Source: JAUYQR01 sp043727195 (GTDB taxonomy: Bacteria > Pseudomonadota > Alphaproteobacteria > Rhodobacterales > Rhodobacteraceae). From it: a stretch of DNA of 21,243 bases. Below the pieces are notes generated by a model. That model did no database searches. It was not told the origin of the DNA and was given only the letters and a program-made list of their open reading frames with translations. Location: the NCBI GenBank assembly GCA_043727195.1, contig JAYSYZ010000258.1:1-21243 (forward strand), given 5' to 3'. Made by a program: the position numbers and the translations under genes. Numbering within the stretch: the first letter of the stretch is position 1; every line of letters starts with the position of its first letter. Shown here in pieces: positions 1 to 6,576 of this stretch.

Positions 1-886
1 TGCGGGCGGCCGGGTTGTCGCCCGGCTCCATCACATCCCGCGCGGTCAAGACTGACAACGGGTTCATGTGGGCGACGAAATCGGCGACATAATCGCTGAT
101 CGGGTTGGCGATGATGTCGCGCGCGGTGCCGCATTGCACGATGCGCCCGCCCTCCATCAGCGCGATGCGGTTGCCGATCTTGAACGCTTCGTCCAGATCG
201 TGGCTGACGAAGATGATGGTGCGTTTCAGCGTCGCCTGCAGGTCCAGCAGTTCGTCCTGCAGCTTGGCCCGGATCAGGGGATCGAGCGCGGAAAAGGGTT
301 CGTCCATCAGAAGGATCGGTGCGTCGGTCACAAAGGCGCGGGCGAGGCCGACACGCTGCTGCATGCCGCCGGACAGATCGCCGACCTTGCGGTCGGCCCA
401 TTGCGTCAGGTTGACCAGCGCCAGTTGCGTGTCGACCTTGGCGCGGCGCTGGTCCGGGCCTTGCCCGGCCAGTTCCAGCCCGAGGCCGACATTTTCGCGC
501 ACCGTTCGCCAGGGCAAGAGGCCGAACTGTTGGAACACCATGGCGATGCATTCGCGGCGCACGCGCAACAGATCGGCGGCCCCGCAGGTGGTGACATTCG
601 ACACCCAGTCGCCGTGCCGGATGGTGACAGAGCCGCGCGCCACCGGGTTCAGGCCGTTCACCGCCCGGAGCAGGGTCGATTTGCCGGAACCGGAAAGGCC
701 CATCAATACCAGGATCTCGCCCTTGGCGACGGTCAGCGAGCAATCGTGCACGCCGAGGATCTGGCCGGTCTGCGACTGGATTTCCGACCGGGTCAGGCCC
801 TGATCCATCAGCGGCAGGGCGCGGTCGGGATGATCGCCGAACACGATGGAGACGCGGTCGAAGGTGACAACGGGGGCTTCGGTCAT
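1..886 (-). CDS. choV: Choline/betaine ABC transporter ATP-binding subunit ChoV (3' end cut by window)
   Basis: This is the ATPase subunit of a quaternary-amine (choline/glycine betaine) importer and acts on the cytoplasmic face of the membrane. Reading leftward from the ATG at 886, about 295 codons stay open to the window edge. Visible motifs are Walker A GLSGSGKST (K69), the Q-loop QQFGLLPW (about 119-126), the signature LSGGMQQ (171-177), Walker B ILLMDEP (D195, E196) and the H-loop histidine in VSHD (about 229). These are standard for the ProV/ChoV/OpuAA branch. From memory, family members are about 340 residues, so roughly 50 C-terminal residues probably lie outside the window. The start overlaps the choW stop in an ATGA, which implies translational coupling. 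The choice of ChoV rather than ProV rests on its linkage to choX and betI-betA. Confidence 0.93.
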   Translation of the reverse strand, partial: MTEAPVVTFDRVSIVFGDHPDRALPLMDQGLTRSEIQSQTGQILGVHDCSLTVAKGEILVLMGLSGSGKSTLLRAVNGLNPVARGSVTIRHGDWVSNVTTCGAADLLRVRRECIAMVFQQFGLLPWRTVRENVGLGLELAGQGPDQRRAKVDTQLALVNLTQWADRKVGDLSGGMQQRVGLARAFVTDAPILLMDEPFSALDPLIRAKLQDELLDLQATLKRTIIFVSHDLDEAFKIGNRIALMEGGRIVQCGTARDIIANPISDYVADFVAHMNPLSVLTARDVMEPGDNPAAR

Positions 887-1713
887 CGCGTGACCCTGAG
901 CATCCGGTCAAGCACGATGGCCACCACCACGATGATGAAACCGGATTCAAAGCCAAGCGCGGTGTTGACCGAGTTCAGTGCGCGGACGACCGGCACGCCA
1001 AGGCCGTTGGCCCCGACCAGTGCCGCAATCACCACCATCGACAGGCTGAGCATGATCGTCTGGTTGAGGCCGGCCATGATCTGCGGAAAGGCATAGGGCA
1101 GTTCCACCTTCCAGAGCCGCTGTTTCGGGGTGGCCCCAAAGGCGGTTGCCGCCTCCATCAACGCCTGCGGGGTGGAGGAGACGCCCAGATGCGTCAGGCG
1201 GATCGGCGCGGGAAGGACGAAGATGACGGTGGCGATCAGGCCCGGCACCATTCCGAGGCCGAAGAACACGATGGCCGGAATCAGATAGACGAAGGTTGGC
1301 AGGGTCTGCATCAGGTCCAGCACCGGCACCATGGCACGGTACAGCTTTGGCCGGTGCGCGGCGGCGATGCCGATGGGGACGCCGACGCCCATGCAGACCA
1401 CGCAAGCGGACAGGATCAGCGTCAGGCTTTCGGTGGTTTCCTCCCAGTAGCCCTGGTTCAGGATGAAGAGAAAGCCCAGAAGGACGCCAAGGCAGACCTT
1501 CCAGTTGCGTTGCAGAAACCAGGTGAGGGCGACGAAAAGCGCGATGATCACAAGGGGATGCGGGGACTGCAGCAGCCAGAGGATGGCATCGATCATCCAT
1601 TCCAGTGCTGCAGAAATGGCATCGAACAGGCCGCCGAGATTGGCGTTCATCCAGTCGAAGACGGATTTCGCCGTCTTGCCGACGGGGATCTTGGTGTCGG
1701 TCAGCCAGTCCAT
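883..1713 (-). CDS. choW: Choline/betaine ABC transporter permease ChoW
   Basis: This is the integral membrane subunit of the importer, 276 residues. The N-terminal part is amphipathic (MDWLTDTKIPVGK...), and several hydrophobic membrane segments follow. The permease 'EAA' loop that contacts the ATPase reads EAATAFGATPKQRLWKVELP, at roughly residues 189-208. Length and layout match ProW/ChoW permeases. The ATG at 1713 is preceded by an AGAGG Shine-Dalgarno sequence, and the 3' end overlaps choV by 4 nt. It lies 54 nt downstream of choX, and a stem-loop sits in that gap. It would form a homodimeric channel taking up substrate delivered by ChoX. Family assignment is secure. Substrate (choline versus glycine betaine) is inferred from neighbours. 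Confidence 0.93.
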   Translation of the reverse strand: MDWLTDTKIPVGKTAKSVFDWMNANLGGLFDAISAALEWMIDAILWLLQSPHPLVIIALFVALTWFLQRNWKVCLGVLLGFLFILNQGYWEETTESLTLILSACVVCMGVGVPIGIAAAHRPKLYRAMVPVLDLMQTLPTFVYLIPAIVFFGLGMVPGLIATVIFVLPAPIRLTHLGVSSTPQALMEAATAFGATPKQRLWKVELPYAFPQIMAGLNQTIMLSLSMVVIAALVGANGLGVPVVRALNSVNTALGFESGFIIVVVAIVLDRMLRVTR

Positions 1714-1739
1714 TCAGCCTCTCTGCGTGGGGAGGGGAG

Positions 1740-1759
1740 GCCCCGGCCTTTGCCGGGGC
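1740..1759 (-). promoter_or_regulatory. Intercistronic stem-loop between choX and choW
   Basis: A perfect 8-bp inverted repeat (GCCCCGGC, loop CTTT, GCCGGGGC) begins 8 nt after the choX stop codon. No T-run follows in the direction of transcription, so full termination is unlikely. In many binding-protein-dependent transporters such hairpins protect the upstream binding-protein mRNA or attenuate transcription, giving more binding protein than permease. That role is inferred here. Confidence 0.6.
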
Positions 1760-1767
1760 ACCTGGCG

Positions 1768-2712
1768 TTATTGCAGGGCTGCGGTCACAGCGGCCTTTGC
1801 GTCGCCGCCGTCCTTGGTGGTGACGCCGTCAAGCCACCCCTCCCAGGCGGTGGGGTTGGCGGCAAGCCAGGCCTTTGCGGCGTCGGCAGGGTCGGCACCG
1901 TCGTTCAGGATCGCACCCATGATCTCGTTTTCCATGGCGAGGGTGAAGGACAGGTTCGACAAGAGCTTGCCGGTGTTCGGGCATTCGGCGACATAGCCGG
2001 CGCGGGTGTTGGTGGCGACAGTTGCGCCGCCAAGGTTCGGGCCGAAATATTCATCGCCGCCGGTGAGGTAGGTCATCTTGAAGTTGGCGTTCATCGGATG
2101 CGGTTCCCAGCCGAGGAAGACGATGGGCTTGCCGTCTTCGCTGGCCTTCTTGACCTCGGCCAGCATCCCCTGTTCGGACGACTCCACGACTTCGAAACCG
2201 TCAAGCTTGAACGGGCCGGAAGCGATCATGTCGATGATCAGGCGGTTGCCGTCATTGCCCGGCTCGATCCCGTAGATCTTGCCTTCAAGCGCGTCTTTCT
2301 GTGCGGCGATGGCGTTGAAATCGGTGATGCCGAGGGCTGCGCCTGCCTCGTTGGTGGCAAGGGTGTATTTCGCGCCCTCAAGGTTGGTGCGGACGGTATC
2401 GACGGTGCCAGCATCGCGGTAGGCGGCGATGTCGGCCTCCATCGTCGGCATCCAGTTGCCGAGGAACACGTCGATGTCGCCGCCGGCCAGACCGGCATAG
2501 GTCACCGGAACGGCGAGAACCTTGGTCTCGGTCTCATATCCGAGGGCTTGCAGGATCAGGGTGGTGGCGGCGGTGGTGGCGGTGATGTCGGTCCAGCCGA
2601 CGTCGGAAAACACCACCTTGTCGCAGCCTTCGGCGAAGGCGGAGCCTGCCAGAATTGAAGTGGCTGCGGCGAAGGTGACGGCGGTGGTCAGAAGCGTGGC
2701 GCGGATGGTCAT
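1768..2712 (-). CDS. choX: Choline/glycine betaine substrate-binding protein ChoX
   Basis: This is the periplasmic binding protein of the importer, 314 residues from the ATG at 2712. I chose that start because it begins a clean signal peptide (MTIRATLLTTAVTFAAATSI...AFA, cleavage near AFA-EGC) and has a GGGGAG Shine-Dalgarno sequence. The open frame continues about 65 codons further upstream but there runs through the operator and the betI start. Segments matching the OpuAC/ChoX fold are DVGWTDITATT near the mature N-terminus, LGNWMPTMEAD, and VFLGWEPHPMN. Their Trp and Asp residues correspond to the aromatic cage and acidic ligand of ChoX-type proteins. It is first in the leftward choXWV operon and faces betI across a putative BetI operator. 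Choline preference is inferred from the betI-betA linkage. Confidence 0.94.
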   Translation of the reverse strand: MTIRATLLTTAVTFAAATSILAGSAFAEGCDKVVFSDVGWTDITATTAATTLILQALGYETETKVLAVPVTYAGLAGGDIDVFLGNWMPTMEADIAAYRDAGTVDTVRTNLEGAKYTLATNEAGAALGITDFNAIAAQKDALEGKIYGIEPGNDGNRLIIDMIASGPFKLDGFEVVESSEQGMLAEVKKASEDGKPIVFLGWEPHPMNANFKMTYLTGGDEYFGPNLGGATVATNTRAGYVAECPNTGKLLSNLSFTLAMENEIMGAILNDGADPADAAKAWLAANPTAWEGWLDGVTTKDGGDAKAAVTAALQ

Positions 2713-2734
2713 TCGGGCTCCCCGTTTTTTGTTG

Positions 2735-2748
2735 ATTGACGAGTCAAT
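2735..2748. promoter_or_regulatory. Probable BetI operator in the choX/betI divergent promoter region
   Basis: A perfect inverted repeat, ATTGAC-GA-GTCAAT, lies 22 nt upstream of the choX ATG and 49 nt upstream of the betI ATG. It resembles the TTGA/TCAA-type palindromes bound by BetI in other proteobacteria. On the plus strand it overlaps a possible betI -35 (TTGACG, 2736-2741) with a weak TATACG -10 at 2761-2766. On the minus strand it overlaps a possible choX -10 (TTTATT, 2751-2746) behind TTGCCA (2775-2770). Binding here would repress both operons. The repeat is seen directly. The bound protein and promoter hexamers are inferred. Confidence 0.72.
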
Positions 2749-2797
2749 AAACTTCGCGCTTATACGGTTTGGCAAGTGTTTTTGTGAGGCCGCACCG

Positions 2798-3379
2798 ATG
2801 CCGAAGCTTGGAATGGAGCCTATCCGCAAGGACGCCCTGGTGAAAGCCACGATTGTCGAGATCGGCAGGGTCGGGTCGCTGGACGTGACGGTCAGCCAGA
2901 TTGCCAAGCGGGCGGGAATGTCGAGCGCGTTGGCGCATCACTATTTCGGATCGAAAGAGGAGATGTTCCTGGCCGCGATGCGGCATGTGCTGACGCTGTA
3001 CGGGGCCGAGGTGCGCGGCGCGCTGGCGGCGGCCGAGGGGCCGGAGGGGCGGGTGCGGGCGATCCTGCGGGCGTCGTTCAGCCCGGGCAACTTTCGCCGC
3101 GAGGCGGTGGGGGCCTGGCTGAACTTCTGGGTGCTGGCGCAATCGGTGCCCGAAGCCAAACGGCTGTTGGCGGTGTATCAGCGGCGGCTTCGGTCGAACC
3201 TGTGCCACGCGCTGCGGCCGCTTGCCGGGGGGCGGGCGGGCGATATCGCGGCGGGGCTGGGGGCGCTGATCGACGGGCTGTATCTGCGCGAGGTGCTGAA
3301 GTCGGGGCGGGTTGACGGGGCGGCTGCGGTCGCGGTGGCGGTGCGGCATCTGGAGGCCGAACTGGCGCGGCGGACCTGA
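2798..3379 (+). CDS. betI: TetR-family choline-responsive repressor BetI
   Basis: This is a DNA-binding repressor of choline-to-betaine genes, which in characterised systems is released by choline. It has 193 residues from the ATG at 2798, matching the usual BetI length of about 195. The frame is open further upstream, but the start MPKLGMEPIRKDALV matches the BetI N-terminus and has TGAGG about 8 nt upstream. The helix-turn-helix spans about residues 27-50 (DVTVSQIAKRAGMSSALAHHYFGSK in the order expected for TetR proteins), and the C-terminal domain carries the ligand and dimer interface. The stop overlaps the betA start (TGATG), so the two are co-translated. The divergent palindrome at 2735-2748 is its likely target, giving autoregulation and control of choXWV. 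Confidence 0.93.
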   Translation: MPKLGMEPIRKDALVKATIVEIGRVGSLDVTVSQIAKRAGMSSALAHHYFGSKEEMFLAAMRHVLTLYGAEVRGALAAAEGPEGRVRAILRASFSPGNFRREAVGAWLNFWVLAQSVPEAKRLLAVYQRRLRSNLCHALRPLAGGRAGDIAAGLGALIDGLYLREVLKSGRVDGAAAVAVAVRHLEAELARRT

Positions 3380-5028
3380 TGGCAGCAGAATATGTCATCG
3401 TGGGGGCGGGATCGGCGGGCTGTGCGCTGGCCTACCGGCTGGCCGAGGCGGGGCGGCGCGTCACGGTGATCGAACACGGCGGATCGGATGCGGGGCCGTT
3501 CATCCAGATGCCCGGCGCGCTGAGTTATCCGATGAACATGGGGATTTACGACTGGGGCTTGCGGACCGAGCCCGAGCCGCATCTGGGGGGCAGGGTGCTG
3601 GCCACGCCGCGTGGCAAGGTGATCGGGGGGTCATCTTCGATCAACGGGATGGTCTATGTGCGCGGCCATGCGCGGGATTTCGACACCTGGGCCGAATTGG
3701 GGGCGGATGGCTGGTCCTATGCCGATGTGCTGCCCTATTTCAAGCGGATGGAGGCGTCGCACGGCGGATCGGGCCCGGAATACCGGGGCGCGGACGGGCC
3801 GCTGCACGTGACGCGGGGGCCGCGGTCTAACCCGTTGTTCGACGCGTTCATCGCGGCAGGGCGGCAGGCGGGATATCCGGTCACGACCGATTATAACGGT
3901 GCGCAGCAGGAGGGTTTCGGCCCGATGGAGGCGACGATCTGGAAGGGGCGGCGCTGGTCGGCGGCCAATGCCTATCTGAAACCGGCGTTGGCGGGAGGCA
4001 ATGTGCAGGTGGTGCGCGGCTTGGCGCGGCGCGTGATCTTTGACGGCAACCGTGCGGTCGGCGTGGAAATCGCGCGCGGCGGGGCGGTGGAGGTGATCCG
4101 GGCAGAGGCCGAGGTGATACTTGCGGCGTCGTCCATCAACACGCCGAAAATTCTGATGCTTTCGGGGATCGGGCCTGGGGCGCATCTGGCGGGGCATGCA
4201 ATCCCGGTGCGGGCGGACCGCGCCGGGGTGGGCGCGAACCTGCAGGATCATCTTGAAATCTATATGCAATACGCGGCAAGCCAGCCGGTGACGCTGTACA
4301 AATACTGGAACCTCTGGGGCAAGGCCATGGTGGGGGCACAGTGGCTGTTGACGGGCGGGGGGCTTGGCGCGTCGAACCAGTTCGAGGCCTGCGCCTTTAT
4401 CCGGTCGCGCGCGGGGATCGATTATCCCGACATCCAGTTCCATTTCCTGCCCATCGCGGTGCGGTATGACGGCAAGGCCATTGCCCAAGGGCATGGCTTT
4501 CAGGCGCATGTCGGGCCGATGCGGTCGCGATCACGCGGGTCGGTGACGTTGCGGTCGGCCAATCCGGCGGATGCGCCGGTGATCCGGTTCAACTACATGG
4601 CGCATCCCGATGACTGGGAAGAGTTCCGCACCTGCATCCGCCTGACGCGCGAGATCTTCGGGCAGGCGGCGTTCAAACCCTTTGTGAAGCACGAGATTCA
4701 GCCCGGGGCGGCAGTTGCGACGGATGCGGCAATCGACGGCTTTCTGCGTGCGCATGTGGAAAGCGCCTATCACCCCTGCGGCACGGCGCGGATCGGACGC
4801 CCCAGCGACCCGCTGGCGGTGGTCGATCCGCAGTGCCGGGTGATCGGGGTGGACGGTTTGCGGGTGGCCGACAGTTCGGTGTTTCCGCAGGTGACGAACG
4901 GCAACCTGAACGCGCCGTCGATCATGGTTGGGGAAAAGGCGGCGGATCACATTCTGGGGCGGGTGCCGTTGCCCGCGTCGAACCTGGAGCCTTGGGTGAA
5001 CCCCCACTGGCGGGTGGCGCAGCGGTAG
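3379..5028 (+). CDS. betA: Choline dehydrogenase BetA (GMC oxidoreductase)
   Basis: This is an FAD-dependent dehydrogenase that oxidises choline to betaine aldehyde, and usually further to glycine betaine. It has 549 residues, close to the E. coli enzyme. The FAD dinucleotide motif GAGSAG is at residues 9-14. GMC signature 1 (PRGKVIGGSSSINGMVYVRG) is near residues 76-95 and signature 2 (AASSINTPKILMLSGIGP) near 252-269. The catalytic His is in YHPCGTARIG (H465), with the partner Asn in NGNLNAP (N511), the expected His/Asn pair. Its start overlaps the betI stop. No betB or betC is linked, and the following gene is on the other strand, so betI-betA is a two-gene operon. Other GMC alcohol dehydrogenases look similar, but the betI/choXWV context supports BetA. 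Confidence 0.92.
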   Translation: MAAEYVIVGAGSAGCALAYRLAEAGRRVTVIEHGGSDAGPFIQMPGALSYPMNMGIYDWGLRTEPEPHLGGRVLATPRGKVIGGSSSINGMVYVRGHARDFDTWAELGADGWSYADVLPYFKRMEASHGGSGPEYRGADGPLHVTRGPRSNPLFDAFIAAGRQAGYPVTTDYNGAQQEGFGPMEATIWKGRRWSAANAYLKPALAGGNVQVVRGLARRVIFDGNRAVGVEIARGGAVEVIRAEAEVILAASSINTPKILMLSGIGPGAHLAGHAIPVRADRAGVGANLQDHLEIYMQYAASQPVTLYKYWNLWGKAMVGAQWLLTGGGLGASNQFEACAFIRSRAGIDYPDIQFHFLPIAVRYDGKAIAQGHGFQAHVGPMRSRSRGSVTLRSANPADAPVIRFNYMAHPDDWEEFRTCIRLTREIFGQAAFKPFVKHEIQPGAAVATDAAIDGFLRAHVESAYHPCGTARIGRPSDPLAVVDPQCRVIGVDGLRVADSSVFPQVTNGNLNAPSIMVGEKAADHILGRVPLPASNLEPWVNPHWRVAQR

Positions 5029-5099
5029 GGTTATGCCTGCGGCCGGGCCAACGGAATTCCTCCCGCCGGTCATGCACGCCGCTATGCAACGAGGGTGCG

Positions 5100-6305
5100 T
5101 CAGACCGCGAGGCGGCGGGCGCGGCGGATGACGAGGAGGATTGCCAGCACCGAGGCAACCGAGGAGGCGAGCATCAGCAGGATCAGCGGCAATTCGCTGG
5201 CGCCGGGGGTCAAAAGCCGGCCCGCGACGGCGGCGAGGGCGGCACCGCCACCGATCATGATCGCGCCGCCAAGGCCCGAAGCGGTGCCCGCAAGCTCTGG
5301 CCTAACCGACAGCATGCCGGCATTGGCATTTGGCAGGCCGATCCCGTTGCCAAGCCCCATGAACACGGTGAGCCCGAAGAACATCACGGGGCCGGACATC
5401 CCTGCCAGCGTCAGGAGCGTGAGCAGCGCCAGACCGAAAGTGGTGACCAGCGCGCCGATCAGCACCATGCGGTTCATGCCCACCCGCACCGAAAAGCGCC
5501 CGGCCAGGAAATTGCCCGCCGCATAGCCGATAGCGGTCAGCGCGAACAGCCCGCCAACCTGGGTGGAGGTGAGCCCGAAAACCTTGTCACCCACGTAAGG
5601 CGCGCCGCCCAGATAGGCGAAGAAACAACCCGAGGCAAAGGCGGCCGACAGGGTATATCCCCAGAACCTGGGTGATGCCAGAAGGCCGGGATAGGTGCGG
5701 ATCTGATCGCCCAGGCTGACCCGGCGCAACGTGGCGGTTTCGCCCAGATCGGCCCAGGTCAAGGCAAGCACCGCCACCCCCAGCACCAAAAGCAGCGTAA
5801 AGTTGGCCTGCCAGCCGAACGCGTCATCAAGAAGCCCGCCGATCACCGGGCCGATCATCGGCACGATCGACATGCCCATGGTGACATAGCCGATCATTGA
5901 CGCCGCCTCGGCATCGGCGACCATATCGCGCACCACGGCACGGGACAGCACCATGCCCGAGGCAATCACCGCCTGCGCCATGCGGAAGATGAGAAAGGTA
6001 GTGGCCGTCTGCGCCAAGAGCGTGCCGATCGTGGCGACCAGGAACAGCACCAGCGACCAGATCAGCACCCGGCGCCGACCGAACCGGTCGGAAATCGGGC
6101 CAATGAAGATCTGCAACACCGCCGAAAGTGCAAGATACAGGGCCACCGACTGCTGCATCACGCCGTAGGACACGCCGAAGTAGCGCGCCATGCCGGGCAG
6201 CGAGGGCAGGAATATGTTCATCGTCAGCGCCGCGAGCCCGGCCAGCAGCACGAGGGTCAACAGCTTTGGCGGGGTGGTGCGGTCAAGGAAACGCGCGGGT
6301 TGCAT
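5100..6305 (-). CDS. Bcr/CflA-type MFS multidrug exporter
   Basis: This is a 401-residue membrane protein with about 12 hydrophobic segments, a proton-coupled exporter of the drug:H+ antiporter-1 (Bcr/CflA) group. Motif A, between TM2 and TM3, reads GPISDRFGRRRVL. The segment RAVVRDMVADAEAAS after TM4 is the hallmark of Bcr/CflA proteins. The cytoplasmic C-terminus is short and basic (IRRARRLAV). The gene is convergent with betA (71 bp apart) and divergent from pccB (271 bp apart). No good Shine-Dalgarno precedes the ATG at 6305, so the start is less certain than the family. Substrate cannot be told from sequence. Nothing visible ties it to choline or propionate metabolism. Confidence 0.88.
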   Translation of the reverse strand: MQPARFLDRTTPPKLLTLVLLAGLAALTMNIFLPSLPGMARYFGVSYGVMQQSVALYLALSAVLQIFIGPISDRFGRRRVLIWSLVLFLVATIGTLLAQTATTFLIFRMAQAVIASGMVLSRAVVRDMVADAEAASMIGYVTMGMSIVPMIGPVIGGLLDDAFGWQANFTLLLVLGVAVLALTWADLGETATLRRVSLGDQIRTYPGLLASPRFWGYTLSAAFASGCFFAYLGGAPYVGDKVFGLTSTQVGGLFALTAIGYAAGNFLAGRFSVRVGMNRMVLIGALVTTFGLALLTLLTLAGMSGPVMFFGLTVFMGLGNGIGLPNANAGMLSVRPELAGTASGLGGAIMIGGGAALAAVAGRLLTPGASELPLILLMLASSVASVLAILLVIRRARRLAV

Positions 6306-6439
6306 GACATTTCGCTACGCCCGGGGCGAAGCGAAGTCCACCGCCAAGACGCGGGTCTGGCTGCACATGGCGCTGCGATCACGCGCATTTGCGAGGGATG
6401 AAGATTGCCCGGTGGTGATCACGGCGCGGCGGCTGAACC

Positions 6440-6456
6440 GAAAATTGCCGATTTTC
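6440..6456. promoter_or_regulatory. Inverted repeat GAAAAT-N5-ATTTTC upstream of pccB
   Basis: A perfect 6-bp inverted repeat with a 5-bp spacer (TGCCG) sits in the AT-rich island of the MFS/pccB intergenic region. Its centre is about 40 bp upstream of the centre of the TTTGCAAA palindrome. It could be a second or auxiliary regulator site. Chance is possible given its short arms. Confidence 0.4.
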
Positions 6457-6475
6457 AATTCGCCGTTTCATGCCG

Positions 6476-6499
6476 CTGGAATATTTGCAAATTTTCCAG
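6476..6499. promoter_or_regulatory. 24-bp palindrome with TTTGCAAA core upstream of pccB; probable ScfR/PccR-type site
   Basis: The 24-bp segment is symmetrical about 6487/6488, with a single mismatched pair (T6482/T6493). The core TTTGCAAA is at 6484-6491 and the outer arms are CTGGAA and TTCCAG. PccR, the short-chain fatty acyl-CoA regulator of Rhodobacter sphaeroides, recognises TTTGCAAA elements at the pcc promoter, as I recall with two copies four bases apart. Here only one exact copy is present, inside a longer palindrome. A weak -10 (TAGGAT, 6530-6535) would place the palindrome near -54, a position suited to an activator. The palindrome is seen directly. The regulator is inferred. Confidence 0.68.
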
Positions 6500-6576
6500 A
6501 TCAAGCTTTTCCCGACCGGGGTGGCCCGTTAGGATCGCAGGCGGGCGCCTGCGGGACTGCCCGGTTTGGGGGGGCG

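Noticed and set aside
1189..2658. 489-codon open frame antisense to choW and choX
   Set aside because: It is Gly/Asp/His-rich with no known domain, opposite two well-identified genes.
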